A DNA stretch of 64,000 nt from Drechslerella dactyloides (lineage: Eukaryota > Ascomycota > Orbiliomycetes > Orbiliales > Orbiliaceae): positions 2,108,001 through 2,172,000 of the forward strand of contig JAGTWJ010000003.1 in NCBI GenBank assembly GCA_020064725.1, read 5' to 3'. Under the pieces are notes generated by a model. It was given only the letters and a program-made list of their open reading frames with translations, made no database searches and was not told the origin of the DNA. Below, piece by piece: positions 36,150-48,852 of this stretch. Numbering within the stretch: position 1 is the first letter of the stretch; every line of letters begins with the position of its first letter. A program made the position numbers and the translations under genes.

Positions 36150-38404
36150 ATGCCAAAAGAAAAGGGTAAGAAGCACAAAGAAATCTTAAAATGCAGTCGT
36201 TGTCGGCTGGATAAGCAAAAGGTGCGTCGTCGAATCCCCAAGAATCTCCGGATCCCCACTCCTGCAGAAGCGACGAAGGTTGCAGATGGCGTTATATTAT
36301 ATATTCCACATGGGACAGATCGGAACATATGCGTCCCCCGGTTGCATGGCGAGCTAATCTTTGAGGTTTTTGAAACGTAGTGTTTGCCGGAGGGTAGAGC
36401 ATGGCCTGGGACCAAGTGCAACCGGTGCCAGGAGCATGGATACCAGTGTTCGCAACCGTTGAGTGCTAGAAATGAGAAGATCGAGCGCGAAGCGGAGGAG
36501 GAAGAACTCGTGCGCCCGCATATAACGCAGAGCAGGCTCTCGGCCTCCAATAAAAGGTGCCTAGACGTGCTCCCGTTAGCTAATCACGGTGGAGAATGCA
36601 ATGCCATCGCATATTGAGGAGGGAACCCACCGCTAAAATATACCGCCGCGCTGTCATACAGTAAAAGCCTGTTCCTTGAACAAGATGATTTCGCTCTCAG
36701 ACTGCCGTCGTCTTCTGCTTCCCCGCCGCCGCGGGGGCCCGACGTAGACGGCCCAAGTGTCGTGAGAAAGGCTGCGCATGCAATGTAGGTGTCAACTTGT
36801 GAGCCGCATGGTCCCGCGTTGTGGACCGCAAACTGAGAACGCCTTCGCTGATGAGGCTTCACGCGCCTAGGCGACCGACTATCGCGATCTTACGAGAGCC
36901 TCCCGCCTACCGGATCGCAGACACCAATTCGTCTCGACTGATGGAGAGATTTGCCGACTTTTGGGGCAGCCGGATGACCTTTGGCTCGATGTGCAGCCCG
37001 GAGTTCGCGGACATGATATCGACACTATTCCGTGTCGACTCGCGGCAGATTTCATTGGTGGTGAGTACTCCACAATCCAAGCTCGAACCTGGTCTGGGGG
37101 ATCCTATAGCCTATCCAAATATCCAGATACATCCCTCAGCTGCATGCACTGCGACGTTGCCAGGCTCGTGTGGAGGTGGATTCGACTTACGTTAACGTAC
37201 ATTTCTGCGGCAGGATGATATGACCAACAATGCAGTTATGGCCTTCACCGCTGGTAGGTTGTGCCAGATCAGAATGCATTCGAGCACCCTTGCTAGCCTG
37301 TCTAGAGCTGGGTGGATACTTGATATATGCCAACATGTACTAAGCTCACGATTTGTGTGATTGCAGGGGATGCAGCCTTAACGCAGAGTCCCCAGTGGCC
37401 TGTTTTCACCAACATGACCCACGCGCATGCCATGAGAGCAATGTCACTGCTGCGAGAACGGTTGAAGCAGAGCTGGCCGTATCTCAAAGACGCATCGATT
37501 GTTCTCACGGCTTTCAATCTTTTCTGTTATGGGGTAAGCTAATGCCCAAATTCCCGCCAAGTGCGATATAATCACCCGGCGGTCGAGACCCGAAGCATTC
37601 CAAGCAGGGTTTTCTGCGCTGGGAAACAGAGTCAGTCGGTATCGGATATTTTATAATTACGTAACTGGATTCCAGAGCGTCGCGGCCGTCTAGCCTCTTC
37701 CCACCCTTCAATCTAAAGACCCGAATTCCCGGCTTGTCCGTGTCCGTGGCGCGAATACTATATTAAATTGAGGCTGACCAAGATTCCTCCGGATTGACAG
37801 CTTTGTGTATCGGATTCGACAATCCTACAATTTATGACGGCCATCATTCAGACCTATCACAGATACAATACGGGCTTCCCGCTGAACGCTGAAATTGTAA
37901 CGGGCGATAATGGCTTCTGGATCGTCAGATTATTTGTAAGTTTATTCCTGAATCCGGCCCTGACTTCAGCCCTCGGCTTCATCTCAAGCTCCTGCCTTCA
38001 GCCAAAATGGCAAATTTGCAAGTCTGGACCCTTACCGACGAAACTCTGTGAATTTCTAGATGGCAAGTAATCCTGAAGACCGTGGGTTAATAATGCAACA
38101 CGACACCAATACATTCGAGCGGGAGCGAGTAATGTTCGAAGAAAGATCCGGCTTTTATTCCCCGACCCGGGACAGAGGGGTAAGCCCGGATGAATCGATC
38201 CCGATTCTGGCTAGCAATGTCAACCCTGTCGTCTCATTGACCGTAACGGACATTGCAGCTGAGGTGAAGGTCCCGGTTAACCCGACGAGCCCGTATCCGA
38301 GCACCTCGCCTCCTAGCTCGGCCAACTATGACAGCGATCCTATGTCAATGGACATGGATAACGAGATCGACTTTGATCTTGACCACAGACTTCACGAGTT
38401 ATGA
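36150..38404 (+). CDS. Zn2Cys6 binuclear-cluster transcription factor
   Basis: My model uses exons 36150-36221, 36381-36556, 36662-36784, 36871-37060, 37214-37253, 37367-37533, 37801-37935 and 38060-38404, giving 415 residues in one frame. The zinc cluster is formed by C15, C18, C25, C37, C40 and C47; the first intron lies exactly before C25. A basic linker follows (KIEREAEEEEL is its acidic end). The middle region includes NNAVMAFTAGDAAL and an amphipathic HAMRAMSLLRERLKQ, which resemble the fungal regulator middle domain. The C-terminal exon is Ser/Pro-rich and acidic (MDMDNEIDFDLD), like an activation domain. Intron 6 (37534-37800, 267 nt) may hide one more exon near 37608. The protein is likely a nuclear DNA-binding regulator; target genes are unknown, and the adjacent GH17 gene is only one candidate. 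Confidence 0.75.
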
Positions 38405-40659
38405 TTGCGACAAAGACGGAGCGCCGAATATACCGGCGGTAGCTTTACCATTTTTACCCAAAAGCTCTTTTTTCTTTCTATTTTTATACATCTTGAGGGT
38501 TCAGTATAAGTCTTTATTCGTTCTTATGTATTATAATTTTCACTATTTTTGTAGTCGTCTACCGCCGACTAAGTAACCCGCCGGCAGTTTGCATTATCCT
38601 GTCGCCCAGACATATATAGGCATTTTTGCTTAGCGCCATCGATCTGCTAACGCAGGAACAATCTTTCCATTCCTCCTGGATTTAGTGCGGGGCTCTGAGT
38701 GGCCTACGTAAGACTCCCATGCTGCAGACGCCAACACTAGCGCAAACATGTAGCCTATTGTCTCTCTCCAAAACGTTCGTGCGGTTCGCCGTCGAGTAGA
38801 TTTTCCGCTCTAGCTTAACGATAGAAAAATTCCCCCTTTTTTCTGTTCTCCTTCCTCGTAAGGGTGCGTATTTCCTCAACGCGATCAACTATACAGCATT
38901 CCTATGGTTTTCGCCAGGTCTATAGCTTTGACCTCTCACGATTTAATTGCTGAAGTATCCGAAATCTGGCCCCTCGGCCAACAATCGCTTCGCAACATGC
39001 AACAAGAGATCGCCTTGTGGAGCTTGTCAGTCCTTATATGCATTTTTAATTTTCCGGGTCACCGCGAAAAGAAGCTGTTGAGAACACAAGCCATCCGAGA
39101 AAGCTAGACATTGTGCGGCCCATGTTCCCGGTCCAGTCTCGAAGATCTTGAGGCTTGACCGCGTGGAAGCCCATGATTGGTGTTCCTGAAAATTGGGCTG
39201 CCAGCCGCTGGTTCTCAAGTCTCTCGCTTACTCCGAACCCCTGGCATGCGGCGTTCGGGCTGCCTCCAACCCCCTCCGAGTCATCAAAGAACAACCAATC
39301 ATGTCGCAATCGCAGAGCTTTCCAAGCTGGCAGGGCGAACTCAAAGATGGATGGTTTGGTGGGGCGGGAAGGTGCTGCCATCTGAGCTTTTTCTTGTTGC
39401 CCAAAGCTCTGCCTTGGCTCCTGGATTTCTGCATGGTCATGTTCCTGCGTCCTGCATGCGCCGCCAGCTCATGCTGCCGACGGAAAGAGGGATTTTTATT
39501 CCCTCTCTCATGTTCGCCTCAGCTCTCGGAGTCTGTTCCGAGGTCCTATCTTCATGCAAGGTACCCAATGAACGCTTGTGGAACATGATGCCCTACATTC
39601 CGATGCAACAGCTCGGCTATACCGCACGCCGAGAGGTGCTCCGCTGGGCATCGGGATTCGAATGGATGCAAATGGCCGCGAGGAATGTGGGCCGGAGCCG
39701 GGACACATGTGGCAACTGGAGATTAGTTTGCAGTCCAGATCCCAAGGGTTCGACTGCTCGGACGCTGTTTTTTTTGTGGAAGCTGTGAAGACAATCCTGC
39801 TATCTTGGCGGATATCCAACAGCGTCCTTCGTTGAGCTGATCTGGCCTGTCGAGAGATATCAACGACTGTCCAATATGCTCCTCGGTACCCCCAACCGGA
39901 TTGCTGATAGGGTGCAGCTCGGGCACGCAGCTCGATTGAGGACCTGCAGCCGCCCCCACTTAGCCTCCTGTGTGCGGGTGTGTTTGTGCATCTTTTGAAA
40001 CAAGTCGTAAGCTCCCTCGTCAGCGTACATCCCTCTGGACGGGAGAAGAAGCCACCGCAGGATAACCGGCACCGCGGCTGCAGGCGCCCAAGGTCGAGAA
40101 AGTATAAGAACCGTCGCCAGGTCCCGTGGCAGATCGTGCTGGAAGATCGTGCTCTCTACGCCTTCGCGCAATTGTTCCTGTCCTTTAGATCGTCGTCGAT
40201 TCATCGACACCACACTCCTTTTGGGTTTTTCTTTGTCGTTCGCGCACCTGCTCCTTTTTCCCCCGTGGTTGATACCATCGTGGTTGCTCGTTTTAGTAGT
40301 GTTCTATAGACGCTCCATTCAGTGAGGCTGGGAACCTACATTGCATCGCCATTCATTCCTTGAGCTTCAGCCGCCTGCTCACATCATATCAACATTCCAG
40401 GCCTCCTGCGCCTCTTACCTATCGTCTGTTCTTACGGAAGAACATAAAAAACCATAGACCGAAGCCGCAAAAAAGAAGTGGCTTCGTTGCTGTTGCGTCG
40501 TGGAACCTTGAGGGCTCCAGTCGTTGCATAGTAAAAATTTTATAACTCGATCGCCCGTTGACCCGGCGTCGAAAACCCACCAGTCCATTCTTTCCTCCAT
40601 CACATCGCCACCACTGTTTGATACAGTCTTGTCCCCCACTCCTTATATATATCATCACG
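38405..40659. other. 2.25-kb intergenic region upstream of the GH17 gene
   Basis: T-rich 3' sequence follows the regulator gene. The part at 39.1-40.2 kb is G+C-richer with overlapping frames on both strands but no coding pattern I trust. The last 300 bases before the GH17 start are CT-rich leader sequence. Confidence 0.45.
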
Positions 40660-42222
40660 ATGTTTCTCTCAAAGATCTTCTCCCTCGGGCTCAAGGGCGC
40701 CCTGATGCTCAGTATCATTGGTGTTGGCGCTGTCCCTGTTCCTGAGCCCTCTGATGCCCCAGCTGCACCAGTCGGCACCCAGGTGTACAAGGCCCCTCCA
40801 TTCAACACCGATATTCCTGTTCCCGTCGTCACCGCCCCTGCCGACTCCACCTGTAAGTTACACATCATGCTGTTGCAATTGGTGCTGTTACTGGCTTGCT
40901 GACGATGTATTGTTATATCTGCTTAGTCCCCTTCAACGGAACCATCGTCGCTCGCGATGGGTCTGTCAAGCAGCTGGCTCCTCATGAGCGCAGTCTCAGC
41001 AACCCTGAAATTAGGGCACGCGCGAACGTCTATCGCCCTGGCGTCGGTTACTTCGCTGGCTTCAACATGGGCACATACACGGTATGCGAAAGCTTAACCC
41101 ATCCTGCTTCCTTCCAGATCGCTTGCTTCCTAAGTAAGATGGTGCTGACTGTTAGCCTTTGGTATCTAGTCATCGGGAGGCTGCATGTCACAGGGTGACT
41201 GGGTCAACGCCCTGAGGAAGGTCAAGAGCTTTAACAACCCGTCCTTCAAGTTCTCCGTCGTCAAGGTCTTCACGACAAGCCAGTGCTCGTGTCTCTCCAA
41301 TGCCCTGAACGCAGCACGTCAGGTTGGCGGCATCAAAATCTGGGCCGGTATCTGGACCACACCTTACGCCACGGTATGTGATCGTTACGACTCCCAAGAT
41401 AGTATCGACGGTTGTGAGCATCTCTCTAACAGGATTGCCCTCGTGTAGTTTCAATCGGACAAGAACGAAGTCGCCAACCAGGTCCGGGGCCCTAATGCCA
41501 ATCTGATCGCCGGAGTCAGTGTTGGGAGCGAAGAGCTGTTCCGAGGAACGTTGAGTGCTTCCACTCTCGCCGGCTACATCTGGGTAAGTTTGAGGCTCAC
41601 CTACCTATGCCACCACGTCGCATCAGTCCTGCTGCCAGTGACGATGGAGAGAAAGATCCCAGGCGGTTACTGACTTTGATCTGTGCAGGATGTAAAAGGA
41701 ATGGTCCAGAACTCGTATGGAAAGACCAACATCCCAGTTGGAACCAGCGACGGTATCGGTGCATTGCTGAATGGCGCAAACCAAGCTGTTCTGGACGCCT
41801 CTGATGTGATGATGGTTACTGACTATCCCTGTAAGTTTTCTTTGAGCGAAAGAAACACAGATGATGCGATAGACAGCTAATCAACGCTCTCTTTAGTCTA
41901 TGGTGGCACGAACATCAACGGAGCGCTCTCGGCATTCAAGCACGACTGGTGGGCACTGGGTGCCAAGATGAACGGCAGGCCCTTGGTCGTTGGAGAAACC
42001 GGTTGGCCAACCGGAGGACAGACCGTTGGCCAGGCTGTTCCTACTACCTCTACGGCGGGACAATACTTCAGACAAATCGCCTGCTGGATGCGAACCACGA
42101 GGAAGCCTTTCTTCTGGTTCCAGGGTATCGATGAGCCCTGGAAGACCGGCGCTGCTGCAGAGACCCAGTTTGGCGTCTCCTCGTATGGAGGGAATCAGAA
42201 ATTTTCCATGACATGCAGCTAA
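40660..42222 (+). CDS. GH17 glucan beta-1,3-glucosidase/glucanase, secreted
   Basis: Exons 40660-40852, 40927-41081, 41170-41373, 41449-41583, 41689-41830 and 41897-42222 give 384 residues. Residues 1-24 are a signal peptide or anchor (LKGALMLSIIGVGAVP), followed by a Pro-rich propeptide-like segment. GH17 catalytic residues are present: the acid/base Glu212 in GVSVGSEEL and the nucleophile Glu310 in VVGETGWPT. The substrate-binding segment FFWFQGIDEPWK follows. Family enzymes cut or transfer beta-1,3-glucan chains in the fungal cell wall. No GPI signal is visible at the C-terminus (KFSMTCS), so a soluble secreted or wall-bound enzyme is expected. Introns are 66-105 nt with good GT..AG ends, and every exon closes in frame. 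Glucanosyltransferase activity is an alternative to hydrolysis. Confidence 0.92.
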
Positions 42223-43731
42223 ACGTTTCTGCGTCTCACCTCGATACACAGCCTCACTCAGCACCGTTCTCTTCTGCGCATTATCAGTTTCTTATAACCT
42301 TCTTAATACCCGCGACCATTGTGCTGGAGATGAATGGATGTTTCTTTCTCCACACTGGTGGTGACATCCTCATCTACCTGTCCTTCTGCTAATTTCTTGC
42401 TCTCCCACAAGAGATCGGCGATGGACAACCCCTCAATTTTTTTTTTCTTCATGCGGTCGGCTTCTCGAGGAGGCTATCGCTGCAACCAAGGCTAGTTTCC
42501 TTATTATGACACTCGGACTGGTTATTCGAACTTTGCTGGACATCAAGTTTTTCAGGCACCGCACTAGTTGCCACTGCCTTTTTTCTTCTTTACTTTTCTC
42601 TAGATACCCTTTCGATGATCCAGCTGTACATAAATTCTTTTCTCTTCACTAGTAGATACTACTTTGTGCCTTTTATCCTTTCCATTCTAAAATACATTCT
42701 TTTATCATTCATTCATCCTTCGTATACCATGAAAAAAATTATCGCAGTAAAGTGAAAATGACACATGGCTGTATCTTGTCGACGCGTCAAGGCATACGTC
42801 GCCTGGAACGTAGGCAAGCAGCATCATCTGCTACATATGTAGGGTAACCTTCCATGTTGGTTGCAGTTTCGAAGCTGCAGGCGATGTTGAAAAACCTGCG
42901 TTGTAGCTGTGGTTGGATATTATCGGTTCGGGAAGGTCACGGAGCATCCAGATCCGGCCGAACTAATGCGACCGCGATCGAGGATCTCCTTTTTCTTGCG
43001 TGAGAAAGTTGAGCTAGTGAGCCGTCAGTGCATGCATCCTCGTCCTGCATATGGTAAAAGTTTGCCCATCAGAATCCCGATTCTGGACTGCAGACTGAGA
43101 CGCGAACCGTGGGCCAGTCGATGCAAAACTAGACTAAGCTTTGGACTTGGCTACTCTGGATGCATCCGGATGTAACTCATGCAGGGCGATGCGATGCACA
43201 CCCACCTACTGTATAGCTTGCAATTGTCGAATCGCCTCGTTCTCTACGTTGACCCTGAATGTTTTGTTCCGCGGCTTTACTTGCCAGCCGCAAAGGACAG
43301 GCAAGCTAACGCGAAAGCTGAATGTGCTAGTCCACACTTGTACCGATTCGCATTTTTTGCTCAGACGAGATGCGACGGCGGCCCCGAGATATACGACGCA
43401 GTGACATCTGTTGTGGCTGTTGGAGGTACCATCAGATCGGGTTGAAGTCTGGAGGCAGCCCGAAAGAGCTGAGAGCATGTTACAGCTCTGGTCACAGATA
43501 TAACGAAAAAGAGGCTGTGTAGATGCCATGTTATGCCGTCTGCTGCGTTGAATCGAAAGAAGCTGGCGACATGCGAGGGCCGGTTTTCGATACCTGGTTG
43601 CTTGCTGGGATCTCGGTTTCATGTTTTGACGCCGAAGGGTTAGTGGTTTGTGCTGCCGGTGGGGCATCTCCTAACCGGACGACCGATGTATCAATCGGCG
43701 TTTTTGCTCAGATGACATTGGAGGCTCGATA
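42223..43731. other. Intergenic, 3' region of GH17 and downstream
   Basis: The sequence after the GH17 stop is rich in T and C (42280-42720). Frames at 42909-43670 overlap on both strands and match nothing. No gene is called. Confidence 0.45.
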
Positions 43732-44310
43732 TTAATATTGATTGAGGTCAATAAAGGAGTAAATTGCTTTCGGCTCGTTCTTTGGATTAACGTGGGCGTA
43801 AATTGCTTTGAAGCGATATCTGGGCTCATCGGGAACATCTGCATCCGTTAACTGGGACACAGCATGCATGGAGAGCTCCCTCTCATAGTCTGGCAGATAC
43901 TGGACCCCCCTCATGAGATAGGAAATACCATTAATAGTGACTGTTATACGGTTGCAATGATAAGTGGCCAGATAACTCGGCTTTCCTTTTACAACGGGAT
44001 ATATCTGACTACATGGCCATACTAAGTAGCGTGCCTTCGCTTTGATTGCTAGATTAACAGTTTTTGCAAACTTCGGCCATTGGCGACGGTGCAACAAGTT
44101 GTAGTATCAGGCGCCGAAGGCCATCACCTGGAACAAGTTGCACAAGCTGTTGAAATCCCACGAGTACAGTATATATTTCGGGCACATTCTACCAACGCGA
44201 CGTCGGTCAAGGTTTGTCCCTGCAGTGTTGCTCCGTCGCGTCGCGCCTACGTCTCCGTTCGGTCGAGGCAAGCCACTAGTGTTTAAAAGGAGATTGACGT
44301 AACCTGACAT
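43732..44310 (-). CDS. Doubtful hypothetical gene with an internal stop
   Basis: On the minus strand a frame starts at ATG 44310 (MSGYVNLLLNT) and meets TGA at 44109-44107. The same frame then continues open to TAA at 43734-43732, with protein-like segments such as KPSYLATYHCNRITV and YRFKAIYAHVNPKNEPKAIY. I found no intron that removes the TGA and keeps the frame: a GT..AG pair at about 44130-44052 shifts it by one base. It may be a pseudogene or two chance frames. Confidence 0.3.
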
Positions 44311-44802
44311 GGTCACTTAATCGATCGCGTGTCGGCGCACAAGAAACCGCATGTCGTCCCGACGGTCCAGTCGTCCAAGCGCACGGCTTGCGCGGTGGGG
44401 TTCTTTGTAAAAGATTTTTATAAAAGAGGATCGCGACTGCGCCTCCCCCTCTGTCTCGAGTTGGCCGTTTTCTCGTTGCGTTGCTAGGTTTGCCAGTGGA
44501 GGTCGTGGTTGATCCATGAAGTCTCGGGGACGCTGACCTCGGTATCTCGGGCCCAGGTCACGGGCGCAATGATGCCGTGGGGAGTGTAGAGGCATATGAG
44601 GCACATCTCGACCGGAGCGCGCATTACGCATAATACCAATACACAAAGAGTAAATGAAGGTAGCTAGATGGATTGTATTGGCCGATGTTGTCAATCGTAC
44701 TTTGCACATCTACAGTTTGAAAGCTTAAGGGTATTTTCTTCGTGTTGATTTACATGTTACGTCTAATCTACGTCATGTGAAATACGTAGACTGCGCTTCG
44801 GG

Positions 44803-44810
44803 TATAAAAT
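44803..44810 (+). promoter_or_regulatory. TATA box of the HVA1-type gene
   Basis: TATAAAAT lies 105 bases before the start codon at 44908. Confidence 0.5.
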
Positions 44811-44907
44811 TGGGCGCGAGCCTCATATAGTTAGAATAGTTTGTAAGAGTTCTTCACACTGAGTTTCAAAATTCGAATTCGATAGTCAACTATCGATTGA
44901 TCAAAAA

Positions 44908-45357
44908 ATGTCGGATATTACAGATAAGCATGGGAGAGAGATCGAAGTTGGTGATTCGGTCTACACCAAGTATCGTGGAGGCAGGCATGAAGGAGAGGTA
45001 GCTCATCCCTTCACAACGAGGCGGTAATAGAAAACATTTCTAACATTTCTATTCGAAATCGGTGCCGGCAGGTTGAAAAGCTCGTGAGGACTGAAAAAGA
45101 AGCGCAGGGCGTTAAGGGAATTACAGTAAAAAATCCACCAAAGGTAATTCGATAGTTTGTTTATTGTGATATATATATATATATATGCTCAATTCAACTT
45201 TCTTGAGGGGTCTGGTGTTCTATGGTATACTCCAGGGCGAGGCTTACCAGACTATATTTACTAACATTTTATGGATGTGACATCTTAGGTACTCTTCCAT
45301 GACCAGAACGACAAGCTGGTCTCACATAATCCTGGAACGTTGGAGAAAACGTCTTGA
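44908..45357 (+). CDS. HVA1-type TUDOR-domain small protein (DUF2945 family)
   Basis: Exons 44908-44997, 45072-45143 and 45289-45357 (both introns phase 0) give 76 residues. The whole protein is one small SH3-like TUDOR barrel: DKHGREIEVGDSVYTKYRGG, then EGEVEKLVRTEKEA, then NPPKVLFHDQ and NPGTLEK. The family is known as hypervirulence-associated protein from work in Cryptococcus, but it is broadly distributed in fungi and bacteria and its biochemical role is unclear. It is cytosolic by inference. The intron before the last exon carries an (AT)9 run and a TACTAAC-like branch point. The match to the family over its full length is good. Confidence 0.88.
45169..45186. repeat. (AT)9 microsatellite in the second intron of the HVA1-type gene
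   Basis: Nine AT units in a row lie within the intron 45144-45288. The length probably varies between strains. Confidence 0.8.
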
Positions 45358-48300
45358 AAATGTAGTGTCCTATCGAGAGGATTATAATGATGGCCATGCC
45401 GAAGTTTATCGCTTACTGTTCAATAGTTTGAAGAATTACTTGATCGTGGATGGTAATTGTGGATATCAGAAATATGTCGATAGCAGTGTTGCACTGTATA
45501 ACGGCTGGACACGACTAGTTTGTCAGCTGTTGAGCTACTATACTACTACATCTCTTTAAACATGTATTTCCCAATTTCGAGCATTCGAAATTTGCTCGGC
45601 CCTATTCTAGCCCGACTACAATATACTCTATTCTATTCACTTGCACCTTATTTGAAGAATTGGAAGCTTTGATATATGTCTCCTCTTTAGGTTTCAGACG
45701 AGCGGGCGCAGTCCAGTCCTTCTTTGTGGGTAATTATCAAGAGGGGTGCATGCAAGCTGTGAGGGACGGAGCAAAGGAGAGCCGGGACGCAATGGTCGCC
45801 GTTCCCCCTCTGTTCGTTTTCTATTTCTTTTGCCTGGCTCTACTAAAATTTCTTGTATACACTTACTTGATAAGGGATCGAAACCAGGAACAACGCAGTG
45901 CAGAGGGGAGCCCGCGTGTCAAGACAGTGGGGCAGATGGTTTAGCTAGCGCGGTGAATGGGAAAGCAAAGCGGTGTAGAACGAGGGCCGCCGAAGCAACC
46001 CATATGCATCCCTGAGCAGACTTGATCAACGGGTTTGTTGGTGGCGGCGGCAGAAGTTCCGACGAGCCTGGAACACTGGCTCATGTTTCGAGATATGTAG
46101 TCCTGTTGATAATTTACGAGAGAGCATTCCGATGTTATCGAGGTTGCACCAGTATACAGTACACGGACGCCGGACGGACCTCTCAAGTTTCTAGACTAGC
46201 CAAGCCGGTTTAACGGCAGCGGGGAATTCGGTGCAATCCACTCGCAAGATCACGTTGCAGGTTTGCAAAAACGCCATACGAAAACATAAAACACTCGATT
46301 CAGATGCACATGCGGCAGCGGACAAGTTTTACCGCAAGGGCATTAGCTTTCACAATATTAACCTCAATTATAACACGCAGCGTCCTTCGTACAACATGTC
46401 TGTATGAACTGTCGCCGTCCAGTAGATGTCACTATACAGCATTTATACATCTGTTTGACTGCGATTACGTGCATGAGCTGTTGGTTGTCTCCGTATCGGT
46501 ACGTACCGGATTCGCAATGCTACATACGTGTACTGAACCATGGGTCGCAGGCCACGACGGGCTGATATCAGCTATTTTGTGTCCGCGGTGGGCCTATTTT
46601 TGATCCAGGAACTGGTAGGAAAGTCGAGAAGTTTTATTTTCTTCATGCGGCCGTGAAACTTCGTATCGTAGCTGCCCGAACAAGGGAACACATCCCAAAG
46701 CTGGACCCGAGGTCTGTGTTCCAGTTGACCCATCCCCTGGCCGGGCTTGCCGAGGGGCACTGTAGAGCTAGAGGAATCACTTGGATACTCGGTCTACCCT
46801 CCCCTGATGAGGAATAAGGGGTCGGTTCACGGAGAGCTCGAGAGCCGGTCGGTCAGGGGTTCGCAGACGTTTGTGTACTGGTTGGGTGGCCGTAGAGACG
46901 GTTTGCCACGGCGTGCAGAGGCGTGCAGCAATTTTCGTTTGTTTCTCTGTGCGAATTATCGTCTGTTATAATAGTAATAGCTGTGATATCGGGCGGATAT
47001 GAATAAAACCGATCTTGATAATAGCTTCTTAAGAGGGCTATCGTATATTGTTGTGGAGTCTCAATCTTAATAGATTGTGATTTTAGCTGGATCGGGGAAG
47101 CCCCAACAACACGCGTTTTCTTATCGATGCTATGAGCACGGGCAAGCAAGCAAACACCAAATGAGAGGATTCGACAACTCTGAGCTTCTTTGTTCGAGAA
47201 TCGGCAAGGGACGCGATCGATCCTGTTAATTGGTCCAGGGCCGCGTACGACGCCGTCTTTGTTTGTTGGGAATACTATTTTTGGGCCGTAGCACGTCGGA
47301 CGCCGACACAACGTCGATTGGCTGTCGCCTTGCTTTGGCCACGGACCGGACGGTCGACGGTCTGGCCATGTTGACGCCAGTTTGGCGCTCGGGGTTAGAC
47401 ATTTGAGCTAGACATCAGGCAGCTTCGCCTAGTTAAATGGCGGTTTTGGCAGCTGTGATGTTTATCTAATATCTGGTGACAAACTACGCTTAAGCCTACT
47501 GCTTTCTCGCTTTTACAGCTCTCGTGCATATTAATTACATATAATCGTAATTTCAATTCCCATTTGCTCCGGATAACTCGGAACAGACCTCATGCATTTG
47601 GTCGGGGAACCACATCCACAGTATGAAAGAGAGCGCCTTGCAACTTGTCTTAATATTGAGGTTATAAATACCAAGGCCGTTATATTGTGTCGCGATGGAG
47701 ACCTGTTAATTATCTATCATGTGTCATAGCTCTTTATGCGAGCTTGCAGTTGTAATTTGGGCTGGAGATTAATAATATCTGGCTGCGGTTCGGGTGCGAG
47801 TGTCCGGAAAGTAAAGCGGCATGAACCTCATGCGAGTCAAGGCCAGCTTGACTGTAGAAAAACTGCGGCCCCGGGGATAGGACGGCCCCGCTATCGAGAA
47901 AAAAGATCGCATTGTCCGGTGCATGCAGAGTCTTCTGCTTTTTCCCCTGGGGATGCGCCGTCTGAGCGCCTGCTGCGGCCGCAGCCAGCGATTCGGCCGC
48001 CTGCCAGCCAACGGACAGCCAGGGGAGATGGCCATTTCGATCTGCTGGGCGCTGCCAAGGCCTGTCTGAGATAACCTCAAACAGACCAGGGGCTTCAACG
48101 GCCCAAAGAGGAATCCGCCCTGGAGTGCGGTCTGCAGGAACACAATGACAAGGTTGCAGTGGGGCGGCTGAGCTGCTGGCCCTTTGGATTGGGTGGACAC
48201 ATGCGAGCGCGGTCCCATGTCACCCCTGCCGGGGAGGCTTGCATGGGATCCCGAAGCTCCCAGTCTCCTCTGCGATGCTGCTCTGCATGCCCTACCCGGT

Positions 48301-48852
48301 ACGGTTGGTTGGGACTCCAACGTTCGTCCACGGCCTATGGGAGGACTTGGAGGGGTGCCTTTCACTAAAATAGCACAAACTGTTTCGGCGCACCGAGAAG
48401 CTGCATTGGCATCCCGGCCGGCGTACGGCTATGAGCATGAGCTTGCGGAGGCAAAAGCGGAGGGGCCTACCTAGGAGACGCATGATGTAGTACTTAAGGA
48501 CGCCGGCCTCCAACCCTCTGGAGACTCTTCTGTTCTTTCATCCCGCAAGTGTCTTTGTCGTCTTCGTTTGACTCTTCGTTCTCTTTTCTTTCTTTCCTTA
48601 TCTCTTGCTTGCTGCTTGTAGCAGTAAGGACCGCTCTTTCGCTCGTTCCAGAATCCAACAATTTCAACTCGCATTCTCGTCTACAACTGGCGGTGCCATT
48701 TTGAACTTTTGATATTCAGATTCTGCTTTGGCCAGACAGCTCTTCGTGCTTGACTTTCCATCTACTATCTTTCAGATTTCTATTTTCAGGTCTATCGCTA
48801 CAATAACTCTCGTTTAAAACCCCATACCAAAGCATTCTAAAAATCTTCCAAG
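45358..48852. other. 3.5-kb intergenic region upstream of the GPI repeat protein
   Basis: No supported gene. Frames at 45660-46213 and on the minus strand at 46853-47311 and 47769-48365 overlap others and show no domain. The last 350 bases are CT-rich, as expected for the leader of a strongly expressed gene. Confidence 0.45.

Noticed and set aside
36961..37060. Alternative frame through exon 4 of the zinc-cluster gene (LLGQPDDLWLDVQPG)
   Set aside because: It looks protein-like, but only the other frame connects in phase to both neighbouring exons.
39177..39788. 203-codon forward frame upstream of the GH17 gene
   Set aside because: It overlaps several frames on both strands, has no domain, and no splice or start context; likely chance in G+C-rich DNA.
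40644..40651. TATATATA just before the GH17 start
   Set aside because: It ends only eight bases before the ATG, too close to serve as a TATA box for that start.
47769..48365. 198-codon reverse frame upstream of the GPI gene
   Set aside because: There is no family likeness and it competes with forward frames of equal length; no splice signals support it.
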